A stretch of 64,000 nucleotides of DNA from Salipiger sp. CCB-MM3 (GCF_001687105.1 NZ_CP014596.1:427501-491500), one strand, 5' to 3'; shown: positions 17,668 to 27,083, counted from the first letter of the stretch. Notes: a model not told the origin generated them from the sequence alone. Numbers and translations are program-made.

Positions 17668-19602
17668 ATGGCACTCATAGAGCTTTCCGATATCGAGCGG
17701 TCCTTCACCGCAGGCGAGCAGACCGTGCGCGTGCTGCGCGGCATCGACCTTTGCATCGAGGCGGGCGAGATGGTCGCGATCATCGGCCAGTCCGGCTCGG
17801 GCAAGTCGACGCTGATGAACATCCTCGGCTGCCTCGACCGACCCACCACAGGCAGCTACCGTTTCGACGGACGCGATGTGCAGCAACTGAGCGATCTCGA
17901 TCTGGCCGAGCTGCGCCGAGACCACTTCGGCTTCATCTTCCAGCGTTATCAGCTGATGGCCGAACTGGATGCGGTGGGCAACGTCGAGATCCCCGCCGTC
18001 TATCGCGGCGCGGCGCGCAAGGCACGGCGCGAGCGGGCGAAGGCGCTGCTCACCCGACTGGGCCTTGGCGAGCGGCTTGGCAACAAGCCCGGCGCTCTCT
18101 CGGGCGGCCAGCAGCAGCGGGTCTCGGTGGCGCGCGCGCTGATCAACGGCGGCGCGGTGATCCTTGCCGACGAGCCCACCGGCGCGCTCGACAGCGCCTC
18201 GGGGGCCGAGCTGATGGCGCTTCTGCGCGAGCTTCATGCCGAGGGGCACACGGTGATCCTCGTCACCCACGACCCGCAGATCGCCGAGGCCGCCGACCGG
18301 GTGATCGAGATCTCCGATGGCGAGATCACCGCCGACACCCGCAAGCGCCCGCACAATGCACCGGCCCGCGTGGAGACGGATCACCCCGCCGCTTCGGGTC
18401 TTGGCGCGCTGGCCGACCGGCTGCGCGAGGCGACGCGTATGGCGCTGAAGTCCATGGCCTCGCACAAGCTGCGCTCGTTCCTGACCATGCTCGGGATCAT
18501 CATCGGCATCACCTCGGTGGTCTCGGTGGTGGCGCTTGGCAACGGCAGCCAGCAGAAGGTGCTGGAGAATATCTCGTCGATCGGCACTTCGACCATCGAC
18601 ATCCGCCCCGGCACCGGCTTCGGCGACCGGCGCGCCAACCGCGTCGACACGCTGGTCGGCGGCGATGCGGATGCGCTGGACGGGCGCGCCTTCGCCGCCT
18701 CGGTCTCGCCCGAGGTGTCGACCACCGCGACGGTGATCCACGCGGGCACCAGCGCCTCGGCCTCGGTCAAGGGCGTCTCGGCGGGCTATTTCCAACTGGG
18801 CGCCTACTCGGTGACCGAGGGCGCGACATTCACCGAGGCCGACCTCAAGGCCCGCGCGCAGGTGGCGGTGCTCGACAGCGACGCCGCCGAGACCTTCTTT
18901 GGCACCGAAAGCCCGCTTGGCCAGCGCGTGATGATCGGCCGCGTGCCGCTGCAGGTGATCGGCGTGGTCGAGGCCTCGGGAGCCAGCTTTGGCCCGCAGT
19001 CGATCAAGGTCTTCACCCCCTACACCACCGCCATGGCGCGGATCACCGGTGGCGAGACGGTGGATTCCATCTCGGTGCAGGTGGTCGATGATTACGACAT
19101 GGATCAGGCCGAGCAGGAGATCACCGCGATCCTCAGCCAGCGCCACGGCACGGTGGATTTCTTCCTGACCAACACCGACACGATCCGCGAGACGATCCAG
19201 AGCACCTCGCAGACGCTCACATGGCTGATCTCGGCCATCGCGCTGATCTCGCTCTTCGTCGGCGGCATCGGGGTGATGAACATCATGCTGGTCTCGGTCA
19301 CCGAGCGCACGCGCGAGATCGGCATCCGCAAGGCGGTGGGGGCGCGGCAGTCGGACATCACCGCGCAGTTCCTGATCGAGGCCGTTCTGGTGTGCCTGAT
19401 AGGCGGCGCACTGGGGGTGGTTCTGGCCTTCGGCTTCGGCGCGTTGATGGGCGTCGTGGCCCCCTCGATGCGGATGGTCTACTCCGGCGCGACCGTGGCG
19501 GCGGCCTTCGGCTCGGCAACGCTGATCGGCGTGGTGTTCGGCTATCTGCCCGCGCGCTCGGCCTCGAAGCTCGACCCGGTGGTGGCGCTGGCGCGGGAGT
19601 GA
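17668..19602 (+). CDS. macB: MacB-like ABC export ATPase/permease
   Basis: 644 residues. The N-terminal nucleotide-binding domain has Walker A G-Q-S-G-S-G-K-S-T-L-M-N-I-L-G-C-L-D, signature L-S-G-G-Q-Q-Q-R-V and Walker B I-L-A-D-E-P-T-G-A-L-D. A membrane helix follows at about residue 270, a large periplasmic MacB core domain (about 290-510), and three C-terminal helices with G-G-I-G-V-M-N-I-M-L-V-S-V-T-E-R-T. This is the standard MacB order and length. It forms a tripartite efflux or lipoprotein/siderophore export system with MacA. No own terminator is clear downstream, where a dispersed repeat lies. Confidence 0.9.
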   Translation: MALIELSDIERSFTAGEQTVRVLRGIDLCIEAGEMVAIIGQSGSGKSTLMNILGCLDRPTTGSYRFDGRDVQQLSDLDLAELRRDHFGFIFQRYQLMAELDAVGNVEIPAVYRGAARKARRERAKALLTRLGLGERLGNKPGALSGGQQQRVSVARALINGGAVILADEPTGALDSASGAELMALLRELHAEGHTVILVTHDPQIAEAADRVIEISDGEITADTRKRPHNAPARVETDHPAASGLGALADRLREATRMALKSMASHKLRSFLTMLGIIIGITSVVSVVALGNGSQQKVLENISSIGTSTIDIRPGTGFGDRRANRVDTLVGGDADALDGRAFAASVSPEVSTTATVIHAGTSASASVKGVSAGYFQLGAYSVTEGATFTEADLKARAQVAVLDSDAAETFFGTESPLGQRVMIGRVPLQVIGVVEASGASFGPQSIKVFTPYTTAMARITGGETVDSISVQVVDDYDMDQAEQEITAILSQRHGTVDFFLTNTDTIRETIQSTSQTLTWLISAIALISLFVGGIGVMNIMLVSVTERTREIGIRKAVGARQSDITAQFLIEAVLVCLIGGALGVVLAFGFGALMGVVAPSMRMVYSGATVAAAFGSATLIGVVFGYLPARSASKLDPVVALARE

Positions 19603-19618
19603 GGACGGAACGCGAGCC

Positions 19619-19790
19619 GGGCGGGCGCCTGCCCGTGGGATGGCGCTGCAAACGATGAGGTCTGCGCTTTATCCCAGCCAAGTCCGTCCAAGACTTGAGC
19701 GTCGTGCTTCATGCCCAAAGCGCCAGCCCTCCGGGGCGGGCAGGCGCTCGCCCGGCGGCTTCGCCTTGATTCCGGTCGCGATTGCGCGCT
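19619..19790. repeat. Dispersed ~170-bp palindromic intergenic repeat, copy 1
   Basis: Matches the sequence at 57887-58058 in three blocks. Left arm 19619-19647 and right arm 19719-19753 are imperfect inverted repeats of each other (GGGCGGGCGCCTGCCCGT..TGGCGCT against AGCGCC..CGGGCAGGCGCTCGCCC). A shared GCTTTATCCC lies between the arms, and GGCGGCTTCGCCTTGATTCC follows the right arm. It lies between the convergent macB and rpiR genes, with no coding content. Confidence 0.7.
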
Positions 19791-19802
19791 GGCCCAGTCA
19801 GC

Positions 19803-20663
19803 CTACCGATACGCCCCCGCCTCGTGCAGGCCCTGCTCGAAGCGGGTGATATGCGAGAGCGCCCCGTCTGACTGCACGATCATCGCCGCCACGATGGCCT
19901 CGGCCATGGCGAAACTGCCCAGCATGCTCGGCAGCGGCTGCGGCCCATGCATCTGCGGCATCAGCACCACATCGGCGCCATGGGCCAGAGGACTGTCCGT
20001 GGTATCGGTGATTGCGATGGTCCGCGCGCCTTGCCGCAGCGCCAGCTCATGCGCAGCGATGGTCTCGACCGAGTAGTGCCGGAAGGAGATCGACAGCACC
20101 ACATCCGCCGGACCCGCAAGCGCGATCCGGTCGCGGATATCGCCGGGCGCGGAGGCGCGCGGCGCGATATTGTCAAAGGCCATGCGGGCGACATAACCAA
20201 GATAGTCGGCAATGGCGTAGCAACTGCGCACCCCAAAGACATGCACCTGCCGCGCGTTCAGCATCAGGGCGGCCGCCGCCTCGATCGCGGCGCAGTTCTT
20301 CTCGGTAAAGGCGCTGTCGAGATTGCGATGACCCGACTCGTGGATGGCATCCAGAACCGACGCGGCATCATGCCCCGAGAGCGCACCGGCGCGAGGCCCA
20401 TAAAGATCGCCGCCCCGGCGCAGCGCGTCCTGAAAGGCGTTGCGGCAGGCCTCATAGCCGGAAAATCCCAGCGCCTGCGACAGGCGCACAACCGTGTTTG
20501 CATTCGCCCCGGACCGGTCGGCCAGCCCGCGCACCGAGTTCAGCGCGATCTCTTCGGGTTGCTCCGCAGCCCAGCGGGCCAAGGCCGCCACGCGCGGCGC
20601 GCCGGACTCTCCGAGCCGTCGCAGCGCGCCCGCAAGTTCATCGAGGGATAGGGACGTTGTCAG
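19803..20663 (-). CDS. RpiR family (HTH + SIS domain) transcriptional regulator
   Basis: About 286 residues if started at the CTG at 20663-20661, which has GGGGAG six bases upstream. The first conventional start in frame is a GTG at 20591 (262 residues), which would remove the first helices of the HTH_6 domain, so the CTG start is preferred. The N-terminal HTH (N-A-N-T-V-V-R-L-S-Q-A-L-G-F-S-G-Y) is followed by a sugar-isomerase (SIS) fold from about 125. It is divergent from the TAXI-TRAP operon, with inverted repeats between them. Likely local repressor or activator responding to a pathway intermediate. Confidence 0.85.
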   Translation of the reverse strand: MTTSLSLDELAGALRRLGESGAPRVAALARWAAEQPEEIALNSVRGLADRSGANANTVVRLSQALGFSGYEACRNAFQDALRRGGDLYGPRAGALSGHDAASVLDAIHESGHRNLDSAFTEKNCAAIEAAAALMLNARQVHVFGVRSCYAIADYLGYVARMAFDNIAPRASAPGDIRDRIALAGPADVVLSISFRHYSVETIAAHELALRQGARTIAITDTTDSPLAHGADVVLMPQMHGPQPLPSMLGSFAMAEAIVAAMIVQSDGALSHITRFEQGLHEAGAYR

Positions 20664-20718
20664 AGCAGTCTCCCCAAGGCTTTACCCGGCAGAATTCCGT
20701 CCTAGGTAAACGGTATTG

Positions 20719-20772
20719 GCAAAACGATACAAATGTTTTGTTTTGCTTGACCGGGGGGAATGAAATGTTTCA
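20719..20772. promoter_or_regulatory. Candidate RpiR operators between rpiR and the TRAP operon
   Basis: Two inverted repeats stand in the AT-rich spacer: GCAAAAC (20719-20725) with GTTTTGC (20740-20746), and TGAAATGTTTCA (20761-20772, TGAAA-TG-TTTCA). The second starts 49 bases before the binding-protein ATG. RpiR-family sites commonly have TGAAA..TTTCA half-sites. A TTGACC at 20747 may be a -35 element, but no good -10 was found at the right distance. Confidence 0.42.
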
Positions 20773-20820
20773 CTGACACGTGAGATCCGAATCTCGGACA
20801 AACTCAGGGAGACATTCAAC

Positions 20821-21792
20821 ATGACCAAACCGCTGATCGGCGCCCTCGTCGCTGCCGCAACGGCCTTTGGCGCAGGCGCTGCCGCCGCGCAGGACCAGAC
20901 CTTCATTTCGATCGGGACCGGCGGCGTCACCGGCGTCTACTACCCCACCGGCGGCGCGATCTGCCGTCTTGTGAACCGTGGCCGCTCCGAGCACGGCATC
21001 CGCTGCGGCGTGGAGTCGACCGGCGGCTCGGTGTTCAACATCAACGCCATCCGTGGCGGCGAGCTGGAATTCGGCGTCGCCCAGTCCGACTGGCAGTACC
21101 ACGCCTACAACGGCACTTCGCGCTTTGAGGAAACCGGCGCCTTCGAAGGCCTGCGCGCGGTTTTCTCGGTGCACCCCGAGCCCTTCACCGTGGTCGCCCG
21201 CGCCGATGCGGGCATCGAGACCTTTGAGGACCTCAAGGGCAAACGCGTGAACGTCGGCAACCCCGGCTCGGGCCAGCGCGGCACGATGGAAGTGCTGATG
21301 GGCAAGCTGGGCTGGACGATGGACGATTTCGCCGTGGCCTCCGAGCTGCAGGCGGCTGAACAGTCGCAGGCGCTCTGCGACAACAACATCGACGCGATGG
21401 TCTACACCGTCGGCCACCCGTCGGGCTCGATCCAGGAAGCCACCACCGCGTGCGACTCGGTGCTGGTCGAAGTGTCGGGCGAAGCGGTTGATGAGCTTGT
21501 CTCCGAGAACCCCTTCTACCGCACCGCCACCATCCCCGGCGGCATGTATCGCGGCAATGACGAAGACACCCACACCTTCGGTGTCGGCGCGACCTTCGTC
21601 AGCTCCGAAGACGTTCCGGAAGATGTGGTCTACGAAGTGGTGAAAGCCGTGTTCGAGAACATCGACCAGTTCCGCGGCCTGCACCCGGCCTTCGCCAACC
21701 TCGACCCCAAAGAAATGGCGTCTGCCGGTCTGTCGGCGCCGCTGCACGCAGGTGCCGAGCGCTATTTCAAGGAAGCTGGCCTGATCGAGTAA
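20821..21792 (+). CDS. TAXI family TRAP transporter solute-binding protein
   Basis: 323 residues. Cleavable signal peptide (A-G-A-A-A-A-Q-D), then [18 protein letters not shown], the N-terminal signature of TAXI binding proteins, and [12 protein letters not shown]. These periplasmic proteins deliver ligands to a fused TRAP permease, which is encoded next. Two cysteines near the N-terminus (in A-I-C-R and I-R-C-G) are conserved features of some subfamilies. The ligand is unknown; downstream enzymes suggest an amino compound. Confidence 0.9.
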   Translation: MTKPLIGALVAAATAFGAGAAAAQDQTFISIGTGGVTGVYYPTGGAICRLVNRGRSEHGIRCGVESTGGSVFNINAIRGGELEFGVAQSDWQYHAYNGTSRFEETGAFEGLRAVFSVHPEPFTVVARADAGIETFEDLKGKRVNVGNPGSGQRGTMEVLMGKLGWTMDDFAVASELQAAEQSQALCDNNIDAMVYTVGHPSGSIQEATTACDSVLVEVSGEAVDELVSENPFYRTATIPGGMYRGNDEDTHTFGVGATFVSSEDVPEDVVYEVVKAVFENIDQFRGLHPAFANLDPKEMASAGLSAPLHAGAERYFKEAGLIE

Positions 21793-21820
21793 GATCGGCA
21801 CAGCTTTCGCAAAGACAGTC

Positions 21821-21850
21821 GGCCCGGGCGCTCAGAGCAGCGCCCGGGCC
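21821..21850 (+). terminator. Strong hairpin between TRAP binding protein and permease genes
   Basis: Perfect 12-bp stem GGCCCGGGCGCT / AGCGCCCGGGCC with 6-nt loop CAGAGC, lying 28 bases after the stop codon. It lacks a T-run. It probably stabilises the binding-protein message or attenuates read-through, giving more binding protein than permease. Confidence 0.6.
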
Positions 21851-21882
21851 TTACCGGAAGACGGCATCAGAGGGGCCTCAGC

Positions 21883-24519
21883 ATGAGCGACAATCCACAG
21901 CAGGGCGGACGCCAGTTCAGCGACGAGGAGCTTCAGGACCTCGTTGCCAGCACGGACAGTGGCGCGCGCGCACCGAGCAACCGCTACGTCGCGATGCTGA
22001 TCGCCGGGCTGGCGCTGGCGTGGTCGCTGTTCCAGCTTTGGATCGCGCAGCCGCAGCTTTGGTTCGCCGACATCCTGCCTGCGCTGAACTCGTCGCAGAC
22101 CCGGCCCATTCACCTCACCTTCGCCATTCTTCTGGCCTTCCTCGCCTATCCGGCGCTCAAGTCCTCGCCGCGCGACCGCGTGCCGCTGACCGACTGGCTG
22201 CTGATGGCGGTGGGCGGCTTCTGCGCCTTCTACGTGTTTCTCTTCTCCGACCACCTCGCGATGACCGCCCGCTCAGGCTTGCCGACGCAGCTGCAGGTGA
22301 TCATCGGCGCGGTCGGCCTGCTGATCCTGCTCGAAGCCAGCCGCCGCGCGCTGGGACCGGCGCTGACCATCGTCGGCGCGCTGTTCTTGCTGTACGCCTA
22401 TATGGGCACCGGCTGGCTGATCCCCGAACTGATCGAGCACGAGGGCCTGTCGTTCACCGCACTGATCAACGCGCAATGGCTCGACACCGCGGGCGTCTTT
22501 GGCATTCCGCTGGGCGTTTCGACCGCCTTCGTCTTCCTCTTCGTGCTGTTCGGCTCGCTGCTCGATAAGGCGGGCGCGGGCAACTACTTCATCAAGCTGG
22601 CCTTTGCCGGTCTTGGCCACCTGCGCGGCGGCCCGGCCAAAGCCGCGGTGGTGGGCTCGGCGATGACCGGCCTGATCTCGGGCTCGTCGATCGCCAACGT
22701 GGTGACCACCGGCACCTTCACCATCCCGCTGATGAAGCGCGTCGGCTTTTCCAACGAGCAGGCGGGTTCGGTCGAGGTCGCCTCTTCGGTCAATGGCCAG
22801 ATCATGCCGCCGGTGATGGGCGCCGCCGCCTTCCTGATGGTCGAATTCATCGGCATCTCTTACGTCGAGGTGATCAAACACGCCTTCATCCCGGCGGTGA
22901 TCTCTTACATCGCGCTGGTCTACATCGTGCATCTTGAGGCGCTGAAAAAGGACATGCCCGCGCTTGGCGAGGCCAAATCCTTTGCCGGGATGATCCTCAA
23001 GTTCTTCATCGGCTTTGCCGTCGCCGGTGCCGGGTTCACCGCGCTGATCTACGTCGTCGGCGCGCTGAAGGGCGCGATGCCCGCGCTGGCCGGGCCGATC
23101 ATGATGCTGGTGCTGGCCGGGCTCTACCTCTGGCTGGTGGCCATCGCCGCACGCCGCCCCGATCTCGAGGTCGACGATCCGAGCAACCCCAACATCAAGC
23201 TGCCCACGGTGGGCGAGGTCTATGCCACCGGCCTGCACTACATCCTGCCCATCGTGGTGCTGGTGTGGTTCCTGATGGTCGAACGTCAGAGCCCGGCGAA
23301 ATCGGCCTTCTACGCCACCGCACTGATGCTGCTGATCATTATCACCCAGCGCCCGCTGAAGGCGGTGTTCCGCGGCGAAGGCGCGCATCTGGCGGCGGAG
23401 TTCAAGGCGGGCTTTGGCGATCTGATTGAGGGGCTCATCGCCGGGGCACGCAACATGATCGGCATCGGCGTCGCCACGGCGGCGGCGGGCATCATCGTCG
23501 CCACCGTCACCAAGACCCCCATCGGCACCGAGCTTGCAGGCCTCGTCGAGCAGCTTTCGGGCGGCAGCCTGATCATCATGCTGATCCTCGTGGGGCTTTT
23601 CTCGCTGATCCTTGGAATGGGCCTGCCGACCACTGCCAACTACATCGTGGTCTCGTCGCTGATGGCCAATGTGGTGGTCTCGCTTGGCGCCCAAGAAGGG
23701 CTGATCGTTCCGCTGATCGCGGCGCATCTCTTCGTGTTCTACTTCGGCATCATGGCCGATGTGACGCCGCCCGTGGGCCTTGCCTCCTTCGCCGCCGCCG
23801 CCGTGTCGGGAGGCGATCCGATCAAGACCGGCTTTACCGCCTTCTTCTACTCGCTGCGGACCGTCGCGCTGCCCTTCCTGTTCATCTTCAACCCCACGCT
23901 GATCCTCTATGGCGTCGACCTCGGCACTGCCTCGGGCATCTTCCACGCGGCCTTCGTCTTCGTGGTGGCGACCTTCGCCATGCTGCTCTTCGCCGCTGCG
24001 ACGCAGGGCTATTTCCTGGCCCGGTCGCGCATTTGGGAAAGCGCGGCGCTGCTTTTGGTCGCCTTCACCCTCTTCGTGCCCAACGTCTGGCTGAACTGGG
24101 TGCAGAGCCCGTTCGAGAATGTGCCCCCCGCGCAGTTCGAGCAGGTGCTGGCCGATCTGCCCGAAGGCAGCCGCATCCGGCTGGAAATCGCGGGGCCGGA
24201 CTTCAACACCGGCGAGACCGCCTCGACCACGCTGGTCATGGACGCCCATGGCGACAGCGCGCAGGAGCGGATCGACAATTCCGGCCTGATGCTCTTCCCC
24301 GAGGGCGATGTGGTGAAGCTTGACGAGCCGATGTTCGGCACGCCCACCGCCGAGAAACTGGCGAACTTCGACTTCTACGCCGACACGCCGGTCACCCTCG
24401 CCTCGGTTCTCGTGCCGCAGGATCGTCTGCCCGCACAGATCTTCTACATCCCCGCGCTGCTACTGCTGGGGCTGGTCATCCTGATGCAACGCCGTCGCCA
24501 GACCAAGCCGGCCTTCTGA
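21883..24519 (+). CDS. TRAP transporter fused permease (4TM/12TM), TAXI type
   Basis: 878 residues. A short hydrophilic N-terminus is followed by about four helices corresponding to DctQ and then the large DctM-like part. It contains G-L-I-S-G-S-S-I-A-N-V-V-T-T-G-T-F-T and G-M-G-L-P-T-T-A-N-Y, both hallmarks of fused TRAP permeases, and P-P-V-G-L-A-S-F-A-A-A near the end. After the last main helices there is an extra hydrophilic stretch (about 745-850) and a final helix. With the TAXI protein it forms an ion-driven importer. The Usp gene follows 11 bases later. Confidence 0.9.
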   Translation: MSDNPQQGGRQFSDEELQDLVASTDSGARAPSNRYVAMLIAGLALAWSLFQLWIAQPQLWFADILPALNSSQTRPIHLTFAILLAFLAYPALKSSPRDRVPLTDWLLMAVGGFCAFYVFLFSDHLAMTARSGLPTQLQVIIGAVGLLILLEASRRALGPALTIVGALFLLYAYMGTGWLIPELIEHEGLSFTALINAQWLDTAGVFGIPLGVSTAFVFLFVLFGSLLDKAGAGNYFIKLAFAGLGHLRGGPAKAAVVGSAMTGLISGSSIANVVTTGTFTIPLMKRVGFSNEQAGSVEVASSVNGQIMPPVMGAAAFLMVEFIGISYVEVIKHAFIPAVISYIALVYIVHLEALKKDMPALGEAKSFAGMILKFFIGFAVAGAGFTALIYVVGALKGAMPALAGPIMMLVLAGLYLWLVAIAARRPDLEVDDPSNPNIKLPTVGEVYATGLHYILPIVVLVWFLMVERQSPAKSAFYATALMLLIIITQRPLKAVFRGEGAHLAAEFKAGFGDLIEGLIAGARNMIGIGVATAAAGIIVATVTKTPIGTELAGLVEQLSGGSLIIMLILVGLFSLILGMGLPTTANYIVVSSLMANVVVSLGAQEGLIVPLIAAHLFVFYFGIMADVTPPVGLASFAAAAVSGGDPIKTGFTAFFYSLRTVALPFLFIFNPTLILYGVDLGTASGIFHAAFVFVVATFAMLLFAAATQGYFLARSRIWESAALLLVAFTLFVPNVWLNWVQSPFENVPPAQFEQVLADLPEGSRIRLEIAGPDFNTGETASTTLVMDAHGDSAQERIDNSGLMLFPEGDVVKLDEPMFGTPTAEKLANFDFYADTPVTLASVLVPQDRLPAQIFYIPALLLLGLVILMQRRRQTKPAF

Positions 24520-24530
24520 GGAGCGAAGCC

Positions 24531-24959
24531 ATGTATAAGACGATCCTTCTGCCCGTCGATCTCTCGGCCCCCACCAGTTGGACCAAGGCGCTGCCCACCG
24601 CGCTGCAACTGGGCGGCGAGGGCGTGGTGCTGCATGTGGTGACGGTGCTGCCCGATTTCGGCATGTCTGTGGTCAGCGGCTTCTTCAAGGAGGGCTTCGA
24701 GAAAGGCGCCCTGCAAGAGGTCGGCGAAAAGCTGAAGACTTGGGTGAATGAGAACGTCCCCGATAGCGTCACCGTGCATCCGCATGTGCTGCACGGGCGC
24801 ATCTACGACGAGATCCTGCGCGCCGCCGACAAGCTCTCGGTCGATGCCATCGTGCTGGCCTCGCACACCCCCGAACTTGCGGACTACCTGCTGGGGCCGA
24901 ACGCCGCCCGGGTGGTCCGCCATGCCAAACAATCTGTCTTCGTCGTGCGCGGCGAATAA
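24531..24959 (+). CDS. Universal stress protein (UspA family), TRAP-associated
   Basis: 142 residues. The Usp fold is recognisable from K-T-I-L-L-P-V-D-L-S at the N-terminus and D-A-I-V-L-A-S-H near residue 105, followed by G-P-N-A-A-R-V-V-R-H and S-V-F-V-V at the end, the usual nucleotide-binding layout. Usp proteins encoded with TRAP permeases (TeaD is the known example) bind ATP and modulate transport. Its place between permease and enzymes supports such a role. Confidence 0.85.
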   Translation: MYKTILLPVDLSAPTSWTKALPTALQLGGEGVVLHVVTVLPDFGMSVVSGFFKEGFEKGALQEVGEKLKTWVNENVPDSVTVHPHVLHGRIYDEILRAADKLSVDAIVLASHTPELADYLLGPNAARVVRHAKQSVFVVRGE

Positions 24960-24972
24960 TCGGAGAACTTCA

Positions 24973-26295
24973 ATGGGACATGTCTTCGGACGCTCGAACG
25001 CGCAGCTGCCTTTGGCGGTGCGCGGCGAGGGATGCTATATCCACGACGCGGAGGGCCGCGCCTATCTCGACGGCTCGGGCGGCGCGGCAGTGTCCTGCCT
25101 CGGGCATTCCGACCCGGACGTGCGGGCCGCGATCCATGCACAGCTCGACCAGCTGGCCTTTGCCCACACCGGCTTTTTCACCTCCGAGCCTGCCGAGGGG
25201 CTGGCCGATCTGCTGATCCAGAACGCCCCGCAGGGGATCGACAAGGTTTACCTGCTGTCGGGCGGGTCGGAAGCGGTCGAGGCGGCGATCAAGCTCGCGC
25301 GGCAGTATTTCCTCGAGACCGGCCAGCCGCGGCGCCACCGGGTGATCGCCCGCCGCCAGAGCTATCACGGCAACACGCTGGGGGCGCTGGCCGCCGGGGG
25401 CAACGCATGGCGCCGCGAGAAATACGCGCCGCTGCTGGTCGAGACCTCGCATATCGCGCCCTGCTATGAGTACCGCCTGCGCGAAGACGGCGAAAGCGCC
25501 GAGGCTTACGGGCTGCGCGCCGCCGATGAGTTGGAAGCGGAGATCGAGCGCCTCGGCGCAGAGTCGGTCATGGCCTTCATCGCCGAGCCGGTGGTGGGTG
25601 CCACGGCGGGCGCGGTTCCGGCGGTCGAGGGGTATTTCAAGCGCATCCGCGAGATCTGCGACCGCCACGGCGTGCTGCTGATCCTCGACGAGGTGATGTG
25701 CGGCATGGGCCGCACCGGCACGCTGTTTGCCTGCGAGCAGGACGGGGTCTCGCCCGACATCGTCACCATCGCCAAGGGCCTTGGTGCGGGCTACATGCCC
25801 ATCGGTGCGATGCTCTGCACCTCGGCTATCTATAATGCCATCGCCGAAGGCTCGGGCGCGTTCCAGCACGGCCACACCTACCACGGCCACCCGCTGGCCG
25901 CCGCCGCCGGGCGCGCCGTGCTCACCGCCATTCAGGAGCGTGATCTGCTGACGCAGGTGCGCAGCCGGGGCGCCTCTCTGCAGGCGGCGCTGACCGAGGC
26001 GCTCGGCCAGCATCCGCATGTGGGCGACATCCGTGGGCGCGGCCTCTTCCGTGGCGTCGAACTGGTCGAGGACCGTGCCAGCAAGACCCCCTTCGACCCG
26101 GCGCTGAAGATCAACGGCAAGGTGAAGAAATTCGCGATGGAAGAGGGGCTGATCTGCTACCCGGCGGGCGGCACGCTCGACGGCAAGCATGGCGATCACG
26201 TGCTGCTGGCACCGCCCTTCATCATCTCCGAAGAGCAGATCGGCGAGTTGGTCGGCAAACTGAGCCGCGCCATTGATCGGGCCATCGCCGCATGA
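24973..26295 (+). CDS. Class III PLP-dependent aminotransferase
   Basis: 440 residues from the ATG at 24973; the longer open frame from 24748 overlaps the Usp gene and is rejected. The class III fold shows G-S-E-A-V-E-A-A-I-K-L-A-R, Y-H-G-N-T-L-G-A, the D-E-V-M-C-G-M-G-R-T-G motif, and the PLP lysine Lys268 in T-I-A-K-G-L-G. Members use omega-amino acids, taurine, diamines or beta-amino acids as donors. Coupling to a BKACE enzyme by an ATGA overlap suggests that it makes a beta-keto acid from an imported amino acid. Confidence 0.88.
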   Translation: MGHVFGRSNAQLPLAVRGEGCYIHDAEGRAYLDGSGGAAVSCLGHSDPDVRAAIHAQLDQLAFAHTGFFTSEPAEGLADLLIQNAPQGIDKVYLLSGGSEAVEAAIKLARQYFLETGQPRRHRVIARRQSYHGNTLGALAAGGNAWRREKYAPLLVETSHIAPCYEYRLREDGESAEAYGLRAADELEAEIERLGAESVMAFIAEPVVGATAGAVPAVEGYFKRIREICDRHGVLLILDEVMCGMGRTGTLFACEQDGVSPDIVTIAKGLGAGYMPIGAMLCTSAIYNAIAEGSGAFQHGHTYHGHPLAAAAGRAVLTAIQERDLLTQVRSRGASLQAALTEALGQHPHVGDIRGRGLFRGVELVEDRASKTPFDPALKINGKVKKFAMEEGLICYPAGGTLDGKHGDHVLLAPPFIISEEQIGELVGKLSRAIDRAIAA

Positions 26296-27083
26296 GCCGG
26301 TTGGCACATCTGCCGCGCATCATGCTGGCCCCCAATGGCGCGCGCCGCACGCGCACGGACCACCCTGCCCTGCCCGAAACGATCCCGCAGATCGTGGGTG
26401 CGGCGAAAGACGCTTTCGCCGCCGGCGCAGAAGCGCTGCACGCCCATGTGCGCGACGCCGCGGCCAAGCACGTGCTCGACGCCGGGCTCTACCGCGAACT
26501 GCTGGCAGAGATGGCGCGCGCGGTGCCCGAGATGCCGGTTCAGATCACCACCGAGGCGGTCGGGCTCTACAGCCCCAACGCGCAGCGCGCTTTGGTGCGC
26601 ACGCTCAGGCCCGAGGGTGTCTCGGTGGCCCTGCGCGAGATGTGGCCCGATCCCTGCCCGGACGCCGAAGCGCAGCGCTTCTATGCAGAGACCGACGCCG
26701 AGGGCATCGCCCTTCAGCACATCCTTTATGCCCCCGAGCAGGTGACGCTACTGGCACATCTGGCAACCGAGGGGCTGATCCCGCCGCCCGGGCAGGTGCT
26801 CTTCGTTCTTGGCCGCTACGCGCCGCCGACACTGGCCCAGCCCGAAGACCTCGATGGTTTCCTGCGCGCGGCGGAGGCGCTGCCGCAGGGCGTGCAATGG
26901 GCCGCCTGCGCCTTCGGGCGCACCGAAGAGACCTGCCTGCTGCGCACGGCTGAACTGGGCGGCGGCATGCGGATCGGTTTTGAGAACAACATCGAGCGCC
27001 CCGATGGCAGCCCGGCCAAAGACAACGCGGGACAGGTCGCCGCGCTTGTCTCGGTGCTGGCCGCGCGGGCAGAAAAGGTCTGA
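26292..27083 (+). CDS. BKACE family beta-keto acid cleavage enzyme (DUF849)
   Basis: 263 residues, starting in ATGA overlap with the aminotransferase. The family fold is clear from L-H-A-H-V-R-D (zinc-binding histidines), I-T-T-E-A-V-G and R-I-G-F-E-N-N-I, equivalent to the GxEDN motif near the C-terminus. BKACE enzymes split a beta-keto acid with acetyl-CoA into acetoacetate and a CoA thioester; 3-keto-5-aminohexanoate cleavage enzyme is the founder. It is about 30-40 residues shorter than many members. The natural substrate here is unknown but should be the aminotransferase product. Confidence 0.82.
   Translation: MSRLAHLPRIMLAPNGARRTRTDHPALPETIPQIVGAAKDAFAAGAEALHAHVRDAAAKHVLDAGLYRELLAEMARAVPEMPVQITTEAVGLYSPNAQRALVRTLRPEGVSVALREMWPDPCPDAEAQRFYAETDAEGIALQHILYAPEQVTLLAHLATEGLIPPPGQVLFVLGRYAPPTLAQPEDLDGFLRAAEALPQGVQWAACAFGRTEETCLLRTAELGGGMRIGFENNIERPDGSPAKDNAGQVAALVSVLAARAEKV

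Noticed and set aside
24748-24972. Longer N-terminus for the class III aminotransferase
   Set aside because: It overlaps the Usp gene out of frame. The ATG at 24973 begins directly at the conserved N-terminal region of the family.
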